Below, piece after piece: positions 13,004 to 24,387 of a DNA stretch of 64,000 nt (positions are counted from its first letter, which is position 1; each line of letters opens with the position of its first letter). The notes under the pieces were generated by a model. That model did not search any database and was not told the origin of the DNA. It saw only the letters and a program-made list of their open reading frames with translations. The translations under genes and the position numbers were made by a program. Source of the DNA: Anticarsia gemmatalis (Eukaryota > Arthropoda > Insecta > Lepidoptera > Erebidae); contig NC_134763.1 in assembly GCF_050436995.1 (NCBI RefSeq), forward strand, positions 744,001-808,000, given 5' to 3'.

Positions 13004-14624
13004 GAGCGTCTGAGCATGCATAGTATGCAATCTGAGCGATTAGTTAAATAAATAACACATTTTCTTGATTTTCATGACAGGTAACAAAGCTTTGATAGAG
13101 CCCATAAATAAGCAAGAAATACGAAATTACATAAATCAATCTTTCATAATATATCTATAGAAAACAAAATACATACACATGCGAATGCCTTGCAATTTTT
13201 TTGAAACTACAAGTGCAATTAAAAGAATTCTTGTCATTAAGAGTGAAACTGCACACCTGTTCGAACGCAGCAATACATAGATACGTACCGTATTTTATAC
13301 ATGTATGTATGTATACATATAAATACATTTGTTTTATAGCGAATGATTTTTGGCAAAACCAACTATAACCGGGCCGGGCCCAGGCGCGGTTATATTTAGA
13401 TGATAATTGTATGAGTACTGTATTGAGAACGAATCTGTTTGCAAGGTAAGCAGTACCTATGTATCTCATGCCGATGTGCAGTACCTACGTCACTTGGTTA
13501 CGAACTGTATATTTCTACGGAAAGTGTAAAATGTTTTAAAAAAACATATATACCGTTATTTTTTCCGTAATAATTTTGATAAGTTGTTTTGGGTTGTTGA
13601 ATGTCCTTTAGTTAAATAACTAAAGTAGTTAGTTAGTTGGCATGGAAATTAAGGTTGATATCGGAAATATAAAAAAAAACAGTAAAGTTGTGGACACAAA
13701 TAAATAGTATTGTGTAGGTAAAGATGAAAAGCGTAATTTGCAAACGAAAAATATTTCATACAAAAAAGATTTATGACGGAATGACATGTGGGCATTATTT
13801 ATCTAGATTTTACGAGTAACAAAACTCGAGGATTCCAAAACATGCGTCTGACTGTCGCATTTAAGGGCGTTGACCTCATATCTTTTGTTTAGTCGTGATA
13901 TTTAATTCATTTGAACTAGAATTGAGGAGTGGAAACTTTGCAGTGGTATTCTAGCAAAGACTGCATTGGAGTCAAACTTTCTTGTTAAGTCCCTACAAGA
14001 AGTTGAATAGATTTTTGTGACTATCTCAATTCAATACACACTGTGTGCAGAAGTTTAGCTTTCAAAATCTTAAAAATCCTTTTTGTATGAAATTGCAAAT
14101 GCTATCCTGTTAGACGTACCGACAAGTACGTCTGATCTGTCTAGATTGTCTGACATAAATCTAAAAAGCTATGATTCTGAAAGTCTGATCTATAGAAAAG
14201 AACACGTCACTATTAAGACATGGGCATGGTGAATTGGAACACCATGGAATACCCATTGAAAACTGTATAACAAAATATAATGTATGCAGCTGACCAGTTG
14301 CCTGAAAAATCAGATGTATACTCGATTTTTACTCACCAGTTGATAATTCTGGAATGTTATGGAACGCTTTTAGGAAGCCAATGATTTATGGACGATCGTT
14401 GCAAAGTATGCAAAGAATTAGATTTACAGCGGGATTACGGAACTAAAACTGACTAACATAAACAAGGAAGAAACACACGGGAATTTTTAAAGATAGCTGT
14501 TTTAAAAAAAAAAGCTTGATTCTTTGCTATTTTGAAGCTTATGCAGGCAGCTCATTGTATTCTGTTTTTGCGATTTTTAAAGATTGATTTTATTCGAGGA
14601 TTCTCTTATTCTCGTAGCTAGTTG

Positions 14625-14831
14625 CGTTAACCGGTCGGTTAACGAAAAATAGGTTAAGCAACCGTTGACATTCTATAGATGGGTGATCGCATAGTGGTAT
14701 TTGATCTGAGCGTCTCCGTGCTCCAGAGGTCACGTAAAAAGTCCTAGTTGTTAGATTGGAGTCGTTAAACTATGTCAAAAGCTTTCGGATAGCTTGGACA
14801 ACTTTGTCACTTGGTTGACCACTAACCATAG
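14625..14831 (+). repeat. 5S-rRNA-derived SINE
   Basis: The head contains AGGTTAAGCAACC followed about 20 nt later by ATAGATGGGTGATCG. These resemble the box A (AGTTAAGC) and box C (GGATGGGTGACC) internal promoter elements of 5S rRNA genes. The tail runs through TCCGTGCTCCAGAGGTCACG to ACCACTAACCATAG. Related copies lie at 33708, 40506, 40745 and 61182. Confidence 0.6.
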
Positions 14832-17800
14832 GAATTAATTAATTTGAGGGTGCAATTAGTGGAGAGCGATGGTTTGAGCCGTCAACAGTCCGTTCCGTCC
14901 AGGCAGTATAATAATAAGTATATGAACAAAATAACGATATAACGATGGGTATAAAAGGTTAATAACAGCTCGTATGAGGCCGTGAAGGTATTCATGATGA
15001 CATAATGATGAAACCCTTGCCATTTATGTGATTCATAGCAGTCGGGTGGATGACGCAAATCCCACGATATTTTGGACACTACACAATATTTACAGATGTT
15101 TCACTATAATGATTTATTCATTTAAAAAAGTGATTCATGAAATTCGCGCTTGCTATTTTCCTTTGCTAATTGACTTGGAAACTAGTGACAGGGAATAATT
15201 TATAATCGCAGCAAAGAATATTTTAAACAGAGCTTCGGGAAAACAAATCAACGATTCTGGATTTTAAAACAATCTAGAAATAACAACAACTAATTACTAA
15301 AATCCAGTTAAAATATAACACATAAAACAAGATCGCAAAAAGTTTTTACGCGATGTTCACCAAATCAAAACTAAAATTAATTCTTTAATGTTGGCAGCAG
15401 TGAAAAAAAAAACAATAATAAGGTACTTGACACTGCAAAAAACTGCCTCAAAAACAGGTAGAACCGCTTGCGTACGCTTTTTTTTCGTTAGAAAATACTG
15501 GTTGGTAATATACTTGGTTCAGAATGTAAGTTGTACTTAAATCTTTGTATCTGCATACAATCTTATAGAACAAGTTTTGTAGCTGACTTCAATATCCTTC
15601 AATTATAATCTTGTATTGAAGGCTTTAGCGCAATATTTATAATTATTAATTTGTCTACTAGAATCGCAAACTAAGCTTCGCAATTTGACTTAAAAACACC
15701 ATATTTAATCTTCTCAAAAAATATAAATTAATCGAAAACTGAAGACCGGCTCAACCAGCGACTCATTGTTTTGCAAAATTATCTTAAAGAAGAGTTTGCA
15801 CTCAACGGGAAAATTCGTGAGCGGAGCTGCGCGGGTCAGCTAGTTTACTCCAAATAACGAACATAGTAAAATGTCCTTCAAATAATACAGCTTTTAAGGG
15901 CAATCAGAATAATATTGACATTATAATGGTGCCTATAAACTCTCGCTAGGCACTTTGCCAGTTTTATACATTTCAGATAAGCTAGATTAACTTTCAGTAG
16001 ACAATTTGGGTTAAGGACAAATAATAAGTTTGAAAAAATGGGACACAATATGCATAAGGTCAATGCAATTAATAACAGATTTGGAGAAATTCAAGAGTTT
16101 CTTCGACATATCTTCTCATAAACGAATAATGGGAAAACCTTTTAATACACTAGGTACAGAAATAAAACACTGTCTATTTCTAAGTTAAACAGTTTGATAA
16201 TGTTTTCAAACTTCATTTGATTTCCATGCAAACCTCAACAACAAGAGTTTGTTAGAACCACCGGCCACTAGAACTTGTAATTTATGAAGTAGTCTCAATA
16301 TAAAGCGAATTAACTGTATAGACACTACATACTGATTAGTATTTATAAACAATTCTATTCTCAGATACATAGCATTTAAGATGACCTTTTTATGGTACAG
16401 GGAGCAATAACATCTGAATACTGGCTGCTATAGAACTATGTCATCTTGGCTAATTATATTTTACCTTGCCAATGATTTATAGCATTCCTACATTCATAGT
16501 TTAAACTTGATATGACAGTTAAATACTTGTCTATATATAATACTAGTAGCCGTCCCAGCTGATGTCGCATGGGTAGACAGACAATATAGTTTTATTAGAT
16601 AATTATATATTTTTCAACAATTTAAATAGCATATATTATAAATTAATTAATATGTTAATCCCATAAAATAGAGGCGAGCCTTTTGCCATACACTATACTT
16701 GTCTACAACAAAAAATATTATGTTTAAAATTTGTATGCTTGTAAAAGTCCAAATACAAAAGTTTGTAGTATGTACATACATACATTAAAAAAGATCCAAT
16801 AGGGGTAGGCAGAGACCAAAGAATTCTGTTGTATGAAAGTTGAATCAAACTCTTTCGGTCACAGGTATTTTAATAAGAATATTTGCAACATGTCTGTAAA
16901 TATCACTTTTAGCAACAAACATAATAACAATAGTACTGAATAGATTGACAAAAATATTGTCAATGTTTATCATTACTGTATGCAATAAGTTCAACAATAA
17001 AGTGATTAAATTGATAAAGTTTAAGAAGTTATTATTATGTTCTGAAAAAATTATATACAAGTACATTGTACACAAACAATACAAACTTTAAAATAAACTA
17101 GGAAAGATTTGTATGTAACTATGTTTGTTTCTTTTTCACTCAAAAACTACTCAATGGATTTCCATAAAATTTTGTACACAAATAGTTTAAAACCCAGATT
17201 AACACATAAGATATTTAGGATTTTTACCCGGGAAAAGTATTCATGGGGACGAAGTCATGGACAGAAGTTAGCTATATTATAAAATTTTTAACGGATTTAA
17301 AGACTTTTTTGGTCCTCAGAATATATTGAAGATACCACAAAGAAAGCTTGTTGCCTCTCATAACATTCATAATATTAATTTCTTCAAAACATAATTGTTT
17401 ATGTATTCATGTGAGATAACATTGTCCAGCTCATTACTAAACACATGACAATGCAATTGTTATCAATACTGGCCAGTCACCTATTTTAAAAATAATTAAA
17501 TAAAAAAGAAATCTTTCTGACAAAAGAGTATGGTAGTTTTTGGTGGGAAAATTTAATAGACTAGTACTGCTTACAAGTAGACAGACACTAGAATAGAACA
17601 TTAAATATAATTTTTTGTTTGTTCTCATATTTAATGAGAAACTAACTAGAAAATAATCTTGCGATGATGCAAGTCCAAAACTTTAACATCGAGAACTTTG
17701 TTTCATCCAATGTAAAATAATCCACATAAGGATAATAATAACTTTTAATATTGCTTATTGACTGCTAGAACTCAAAACAAAAGGTAACTTTTATCAGAAA

Positions 17801-18312
17801 AATATAAATAAAGTGCACAGATGAAACTACAGTTAAAATCTCACAGGTGTGTGAAATTATAAGTCATGCAAGCGAGAGTAAAATAAAACAACTAATCACC
17901 TAACAACTGTTATGAAAGTAGAATATTAATTAACAAAACAAAGTTCATACACAGTAACCTTGAAATAACTAATATTGGACTAAGTCAGCACTTAGAAACT
18001 AAGTTTGTGACATGTATCATCATTCTATGACTGGCAAATTACCAGTAACAGCTTAGTTTAGATTACTTCACTCACTTCGCGACTTTCTGACCGAGCGAGA
18101 ACGAAGCAAATTCAAATATTTTGCACAATAACGTTGTCATGTTGTGGCACACGACAGTTTGCAACATCAACACAATGCACTAACGCAGCACCACCGAACA
18201 AAGTTCAACTCCACGTCTAAGGTTAACTCCGCGCAAATAAACAACACTAATTATGTGAATACGCACTTAACCTCGGCTAATATTGGAATATTACAACAAA
18301 AACATGTAATAC

Positions 18313-18346
18313 CTGAGTGGAGGCTCCTGTCCGCGCCCCCGGTCAT
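18313..18346 (-). CDS. Candidate alternative first coding exon, unidentified gene
   Basis: On the minus strand an ATG at 18346 opens 11 codons (MTGGADRSLHS) and reaches CTCAG|GTATTA at 18313/18312, a plausible 5' splice site leaving phase 1. It sits in a short GC-rich block (about 18300-18560) beside AT-rich DNA, which suggests promoter or first-exon sequence. The phase equals that of the exon at 18584-18638, so the two could be alternative starts spliced to one common exon further left. Very short; the ATG could equally lie in a 5' UTR. Confidence 0.35.
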
Positions 18347-18583
18347 GTTCACTACAGTCCGTCGTACGTCGTACGGTACCACTCAATGCGTCAGGTGGGC
18401 GGCGCGCTTTGCTCCTGGCGGCCCAGCACCACAATCCACGCAGCAATTATAAAAAGAACCCAATTTCAATGTCACAAAGGTAACACGAGGGTAACGGGCC
18501 ACAGCGACGCAGCCGCTCCGCACAGACGACCGCGATACACACTAACAACGCGCCCTAACCATAAATATCATAACATAATTTAC

Positions 18584-18638
18584 CTTCTCCCTCATGGTAA
18601 TTAGTTTCTCGATGTTTATGTCCTTCGACTTCAGCCAT
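18584..18638 (-). CDS. Candidate first coding exon, unidentified gene (runs left)
   Basis: ATG at 18638 (context AATATGG) starts MAEVEGHKHRETNYHEGE and ends at GAAG|GTAAAT, a good 5' splice site in phase 1. Composition is codon-like and hydrophilic, with charged residues and histidines and no signal peptide. About 800 bp separate it from the 3' end of TAF7 on the same strand, so it looks like an independent gene start. I found no second exon in the 18 kb to the left, so the first intron is long or the next exon is beyond the window. I do not recognise the protein. Confidence 0.5.
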
Positions 18639-19431
18639 ATTCAATTTATTTATTTCGAGTTCTGACTGGACTGAACATAGCGACGTAAAATTTTTCCAAC
18701 ACGACGCAAGTTGACAACCTTGCGGAGAAAAAAAGACGTGTCATACTGTCAAAGTCAGAGCTAAACTGATTTTTAAAATTCTTCTTATTTTCCGTACTAA
18801 AAATAAGTTATTTTACGATAAAGCGTTGCGTGCAATTACCAATAATCCAGAGAAAAAATATGATTAATTTATTATGACGCATTTTTTTAAACCTAAAATC
18901 TTTGATCAAGGGTACACTTGCACCGATGTTCGTTCGTATAGTTGCATGGTTGCACCGGATTGTTTGTACCTAGTTAGCAAAGATTTTTTTATGAATTTTA
19001 CATTAATGATTTTATATAATTAGATTTCTTCGTCTGTCCGAAATAAAGTTTTTTTTTCAGGGTTAAAATAAACAGGCAACCCTAAGACGCGAACTGTCAA
19101 AATACTGTAATGTGAATAGTGTCGAGTTCTGATATTCGGTTGCATAGAATGATGCATGCACTCCTTTTGTGATAGGGATTTATAACTATTGTTAGAACAA
19201 AATTGAAACATCAAACGTACAAAGAAGAAACCATTTAATTTATAGAATCTTACATTATTATTTTTATGCACTTATTTATAAACAATCTGATAGATCTCCC
19301 TATAAAGATAATAATAATTTTATATTCAGAAGGAATATTACATTCTGGAATACAGGAATATGACATCATAATCATTTTATTTTAAACGTCCCACAGTCAC
19401 CACAACTGAACATTGTTCTATTAACAATGTT
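18639..19431. other. Intergenic, probable promoter of the leftward gene
   Basis: Lies between the TAF7 polyadenylation signal and the candidate first exon at 18638. It contains ACATAGCGACGTAAAATTTT just upstream of that exon and otherwise AT-rich sequence. No coding block or repeat was recognised. Confidence 0.4.
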
Positions 19432-19436
19432 TTATT
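19431..19436 (-). terminator. TAF7 polyadenylation signal
   Basis: AATAAA on the minus strand only a few bases after the TAF7 stop codon (19442-19444), implying an extremely short 3' UTR unless a more distal signal is also used. Confidence 0.6.
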
Positions 19437-19441
19437 TAATG

Positions 19442-20671
19442 CTAGATATCATCAGAGTTTTGCAAAGTTATAAGGCCTTGGTATTCCATCTCCTTGAACA
19501 TGATATCTTGGTTCAAAGTGTGCAGAATGTCCTGGAATCTCTGTCGTAGAGCCAGGTTCTCCATTCCAGCAATTTCATGCTGTGTTCTCTGCCGGCGCTG
19601 CTTCAGTTCTTCAAGCTCGGCTCTCAGTTGCTCAATCCTCAGCGACATATTGTCCTTAGACATATTATCTCTGGGCTGATAGTCACCATCATCTTCTGAC
19701 GACAGCCCTCCACTCTTAGACATTCCTGATGCAGCTGGTGTAGTGGCCCGGCTGTGACCAGCAAATGATTTAGGAGCCATATCTTGCGGAGATTGGAACA
19801 TGTGTGAGCGGAACTGTGTGGGCATCATCTCTCTCTTTGAAGAGCCTTCTCCGTGCATAGAGTTAGTGTCTGAAAGACGGCTATCATAAGCCGAAAGTCT
19901 GCTGTCTTCCATTTCGACATTGATGTTGTCATCTTCCAAGTCAGAGTCACTGACATTGCCGCCAAATATGTCCACAACGTTGGAGGACTCTGTGTTAGAG
20001 ACATCAACATGAGTTGGTGGAGGCTCTCTTTCTCTTTCTTTCTTAGCATTGCGGTCAGCTTTGGTCTTCTTCTCAGGCTTGACTTTCTCTGGTGGCTGGT
20101 CTGCTTTAGGATGATCTTCCTCTTCCTTGATTACCTCAAAGGTGACACTGACAGCCTCATTGTCAGCTCTTAGCAGTCTTTTTACCTCTTTTTCGATCTC
20201 TGGAGCCTCTACATACTTTTTCTTTAGCGTTTTCCTGAACCGGCGCTTACGAACGTTCTTAGTAGGTGGCGTCACGCCGTGCGGCCACAGGTACTTCTTA
20301 TCTACCTTGTAGGGATCTTTCTTCTTGTTCTTTGCTGGTGATTCCTCTTCAGTCGATGGCTGGTCAGGCTCTTCTTTACAGATCATCATTTGACAAATAT
20401 CAGCCGTCTTGTAAAAACTCTTGTTGTCAATCGTCTTCATTGATTCTATAATGGTAGGCAGGTCTACGATCTTGGCGTGCATCAGCCAGTGGTCGAAACG
20501 AACTTCTCCTGTCCGCATGTCGTTCTCTATCTGTATTGTCAACCGATTCTTCAAGTTTTCGCCAGATTTCAACACTTCCCGAAGGACCTTTGCTGGCTCT
20601 TCAGGTAGCCTCATCACAAACTGTGACTCCAACTCAGTTGGGTACTCCGGCTCTCGTTTATCTCGATTCAT
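19442..20671 (-). CDS. TAF7: TFIID subunit TAF7 (TAFII55 family)
   Basis: Intronless 409-aa protein. TAF7 is a subunit of the general transcription factor TFIID; it binds TAF1 and restrains its activity at RNA polymerase II promoters in the nucleus. Residues about 12-110 match the TAFII55 N-terminal domain: LESQFVMRLP at the start, then the stretch containing LTIQIENDMRTG and FDHWLMHAKIVDLPTIIES, then a conserved FYKTADICQMM. Next comes KKYLWPHGVTPPTKN, the typical second half of the domain, with RKRRFRKTLKKK. The middle is acidic and serine-rich (VSDSDLEDDNIN), and the last 70 residues form a predicted coiled coil rich in Leu, Glu and Gln. Length is within the family range. It is head-to-head with PDCL3. 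Confidence 0.95.
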   Translation of the reverse strand: MNRDKREPEYPTELESQFVMRLPEEPAKVLREVLKSGENLKNRLTIQIENDMRTGEVRFDHWLMHAKIVDLPTIIESMKTIDNKSFYKTADICQMMICKEEPDQPSTEEESPAKNKKKDPYKVDKKYLWPHGVTPPTKNVRKRRFRKTLKKKYVEAPEIEKEVKRLLRADNEAVSVTFEVIKEEEDHPKADQPPEKVKPEKKTKADRNAKKEREREPPPTHVDVSNTESSNVVDIFGGNVSDSDLEDDNINVEMEDSRLSAYDSRLSDTNSMHGEGSSKREMMPTQFRSHMFQSPQDMAPKSFAGHSRATTPAASGMSKSGGLSSEDDGDYQPRDNMSKDNMSLRIEQLRAELEELKQRRQRTQHEIAGMENLALRQRFQDILHTLNQDIMFKEMEYQGLITLQNSDDI

Positions 20672-21181
20672 GGTGATATTGTTTAATTCTATTCCATATG
20701 AAATATGTTATTATGAACTAAATACATGAAATATTTGATAAAATCGTGTTCACCTATTTACAAAACACACATTGACACTAAAGACTTTTCTAGATTTTGT
20801 GTTGCCAACCATAAACCAAACTAGCGTATATTAAAATAAAGTATTCACATTCGGGCAAACTTTAATTAATTTGTTTTCATTTCCAAGTATTTAACGTGAT
20901 TTAAATAACTTATTTGAAGTTACTGGTACTCTATTTTTATCTAATACCAACGAGCTTCTAAGACCCAGTGTACCATGACGGTATACCGTTAAAATAACAG
21001 GAAAATACTCAGTTCATACTTTAAGATTTTTGACATGGGCGTACGCCGTACAGTAATTTAACTTCCGGCAACACTAATATCTGTCATTTCAAAAAGTGAA
21101 TCATCTGATGGTGTCAGATTTCCGATAAATAATTAATAATTTTATCAGAAAATTAACACAAACAAATAGTCAAAATACAAA
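20672..21181. promoter_or_regulatory. Shared bidirectional promoter region TAF7/PDCL3
   Basis: About 510 bp separate the two divergent start codons. No clear TATA box at a fixed distance from either ATG was picked out. Both are housekeeping genes, for which compact divergent promoters are common. Assignment rests on position only. Confidence 0.55.
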
Positions 21182-23208
21182 ATGCAGGTAAACTGCCAAC
21201 ATATACTTTACACATAAATTAAGTAGTGTGTTTTACAGTTATTCTTCATGTAATATTTGGTGTTTATTTTTAGAACCCAAATGAGGATACTGAATGGAAC
21301 GATATCCTTCGCGCCAAGGGTATCCTGCCTCAGAAGGAGAAGGAAATATCCGAAGATGAGATCGTTAACATGATAGAGCAGACCATTCAACAGAAACAAC
21401 AAGAAAGTTAGTGTAAACATTGTTATTTTTAGGTTATAAAACATCTGATCACTAATTTGTACGAAAATGCGAGAATAATGAGACCGAGGTCAATATTCCA
21501 GGGGCGAAATAGTGTATTTAGTGGCAAATTTTAATGTTTACTATATTCTTTGTCTGTATGTTTCTTTTTACTAAGTTTTATCTAAAATTCAACTTCTTAG
21601 AGGACAAACAGCTATCAGAATTAGACCTGGATGGTCTTGATGAGCTGGAAGACTCAGAAGACGAGGCCGTCATAGAAGAATACAGAAGGAAGCGCATCGC
21701 TGAGCTGAAGAGGCTGGCTGAGAAGCCAAAGTTTGGAGACATCCGGGAGGTGTCCGGTCAAGACTATGTACAGGAGGTGAACAAAGCTGGGGAAGGCATC
21801 TGGGTCGTCATTCATCTGTATAAACAAGGGTGATTATGTATTATTAGTCATTTTGGATTTTTGGAAAGAAAAAGAATACCTAAAATACTAAAAATAGGTT
21901 TTAATAAATGTACCAGTTTATTATTAAGTGAACTTTGTCTAAAAAATAATACTAAAGCTACACTTATTTTGTAAGTCTAATCTATCATACTTGACATTAG
22001 AACAATACTTTAATGTTGCTTTGACTAAAATTGCAGTAAATCTGTAAGTCAGATTGAAATCCATTACTCCTAAAAATTACCTTATCTCTGGGTTCCCAGA
22101 GCCTATTACAAAAGACTTATTTTTATAACATGATTATACACACTATATTGAACGACAAGATAATCTACTACTTTTATAACAGTAACATCATTCTTCTCAA
22201 TATTTCAGCATCCAACAATGTGCGTTACTAAACCAGTACATGCGTCAGTTAGCCGCCAAGTTCCCGTACACTAAGTTCATAAAGGCTGTAGCTCAGACTT
22301 GCATCCCCAACTTCCCTGAGAGGAACCTGCCCAGTGTGTTCGTGTACTTCGAGGGAGACATGAAGAAACAGTTCATTGGATCACATGAACTTAGGGGCAC
22401 TTCACTTACTGTTGAAGGTAAATCATCATTGCACCAGTAGTTCCTGAGACTAGCGTCAAACAAACTCATTCGCTTTATAATATCAGTATAGATGAAAATG
22501 TTGCTGCTCTAATTTTGTATTTGATTAACAGCTACTCTTTATGAAATGTCAAAAACACATTTTAGTATAGAAGTACAGTGTAGTGAAATCACAGTTTCAT
22601 ATATTCGTTGGTATGAAATGAGTGCCTAATAAAATGTTTTAGTCTGTAATAATTACGATTTCAACATTATTCGAAAAAATTACATAGCCATGAGCATTTT
22701 AGATGAACCTTTTAAGAGCACAAGTAATACTTTTTCGTTAATACGGTCAACTAGCCAATTCAATGTGTTTGAAGTGTTGTTTCAAGTACATACTCTATAA
22801 ATATAGAGATATGATTTTAGTTATTGTATTGTTTATTATTCAACTACGTACATTGTTTCTAGGTACATATGAAAGCGAGATTTATTACATGTTTCCTCCA
22901 AAATTATAATAGATCTTAGCGGAAGTCCGATTATTTGTAAAATTACTTATTTTTCGTGATAAGATTTGTTGACTTTTATTCTATGTTGGCATGACTGATT
23001 GTTTTTAAGTTTACAAACATTATGTTCGGTAAATCAATCTTTTAATTATACATTGTGTTAGGAGTTAACAATTAACAGCATAATTTCTTTTCCAGAATTC
23101 GAATATATCCTAGGACAAGTAGGCGCAGTGGACACAAAGATCACAGAAGACCCTCGGCCAAAGATCAAAGACAAGATGTTCACAGACCTTGGCAATAATG
23201 ACTGGTGA
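21182..23208 (+). CDS. Pdcl3: Phosducin-like protein 3 (viaf), 5 exons
   Basis: Exons 21182-21187, 21274-21406, 21601-21829, 22209-22417, 23096-23208 join in phase to 690 nt (229 aa). The first exon encodes only Met-Gln. PDCL3 is a cytosolic thioredoxin-fold co-chaperone that works with the chaperonin CCT and was described as an IAP-associated factor. Visible family features: N-terminal TEWNDILRAKGILP, an acidic linker (ELDLDGLDELEDSEDEAVIE), the helix with RRKRIAELKRLAEKPKFG, then the thioredoxin-like core (VVIHLYKQG, QQCALLNQYMRQLAAKFP, LPSVFVYFEGDMKKQF) and a C-terminal EFEYILGQVGAVDT with an acidic/Asp tail ending GNNDW. Length is close to the human protein (about 239 aa). Confidence 0.95.
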
Positions 23209-23343
23209 TGAGTGATGATGATGATGATGGTGACTTCCATCACTGTTGTGTGACTGTGGCTTCGGTGCGGGTCTTTGCGTTAACTATTTATTGTATAAAG
23301 TATTATGAAGAAATTATTTTTTAGATTTTCTATTTTAATACCA

Positions 23344-23349
23344 AATAAA
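23344..23349 (+). terminator. PDCL3 polyadenylation signal
   Basis: AATAAA about 135 bp after the stop codon, the first canonical signal downstream. Confidence 0.6.
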
Positions 23350-24387
23350 ACAGAGTATACTATTGAAGAAAGTTTGTGACTGTTGTCTAATATTACACTA
23401 ACTTATTCAGCAAAACAACACATACGTACATCGTATTATCACGCCTTTAATACATTAAGGTGTAGGCAGAGGTGTATGAAATACACCCACGTTTCGCCAT
23501 TTACAATGTGAGTCCCATCATATATGGGGGACAAGCAAACCAAGCTACTACAATACACTTTTGTATTATCAGACCGGTGTAATATTAGATAAATAGTCCT
23601 TATAGTCATACAACAAGAAAGCTAATGGTTTATATGAGTGAGCATTTTTGTGGTATAAAAATGTTTTAAATGTTTCGCTGTCATTCTTGGCTACAAATTA
23701 CAAACTTTTATTTTCTTCTAGAATGAATTAGTTGTGACTGTATTGTTTGTGAAACTAACTGACATTATCAATGAAATTCACTTAAAATCCTGATTGTTCA
23801 GGAGCATTGTTATAGAGATATAATAAAACTGCATTTTTTCAAAAAACTATTTTTTTTTCTTTTATATATTTACATCATACATACATAGTATTGTTGTCTT
23901 ACCTTATTTTGAAGACCCAAAAACGTCTTATATTACATTGTAGACTATAACTTACAATGCAATCGTAGACTTGCTAGCATGTTATATCAATTCCAGATAT
24001 GCACCAATTTTATCCTATTAAGTGAAAAACTGGAAGATTTTTTCATACATTTTCAGTCGCTTTTTTTGCCAGTTAGCTTATTCGATATTTAGCTATGAAT
24101 AGTGAAACTCGCCTGTAATTCAATATTGATCAATTTTTGTTATAATTTTATTGTCGCATAGATTTGTTCCCAAACTTCTACTACTGAAGCTTATGGGGGA
24201 AAAAAATCCATCCTCTACATAATAGTTGTAAACCAGTTTTATACTTTTCTATTTATAATTTGTTTTTGAATTCGCTAGCGCCCTCCATGAAATGTGGGCA
24301 CCTTAGGAATCTATGCACTTATTCTTAGCGTCAATAGTTATTATTAGTTTTAGGCTCAGACATTTACGTCCAAGCGCTACGCCGAGG
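23350..24387. other. Convergent intergenic region PDCL3/IntS1
   Basis: Roughly 1 kb between two converging 3' ends. It contains a short interspersed repeat fragment (about 23440-23500, the AGGTGTAGGCAGAGG type also near 43300) and a minus-strand AATAAA at 24147-24152 that could serve IntS1. No coding block was seen. Confidence 0.5.

Larger units (their letters stand above)
56..18312. other. 18 kb without recognisable exons; repeat-rich
   Basis: AT-rich DNA in which every open frame is short (about 100 codons at most), with no homology I recognise and no convincing splice-flanked coding block on either strand. It holds four copies of a palindromic MITE, Helitron-like fragments, a mariner-like remnant, a long-inverted-repeat element, a 5S-derived SINE and two hairpins, listed separately. 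Because two candidate first exons at 18313-18638 point leftwards, part or all of this stretch may be a first intron of that minus-strand gene. That is inference. Confidence 0.6.

Noticed and set aside
13155..13469. 104-codon minus-strand frame
   Set aside because: No recognisable domain or exon boundary, and composition like surrounding non-coding DNA.
18144..18604. Two overlapping plus-strand frames of 102 and 95 codons
   Set aside because: GC-rich promoter-like sequence; low-complexity His/Thr/Gln and Arg/Pro content, no splice or homology support; antisense to candidate first exons.
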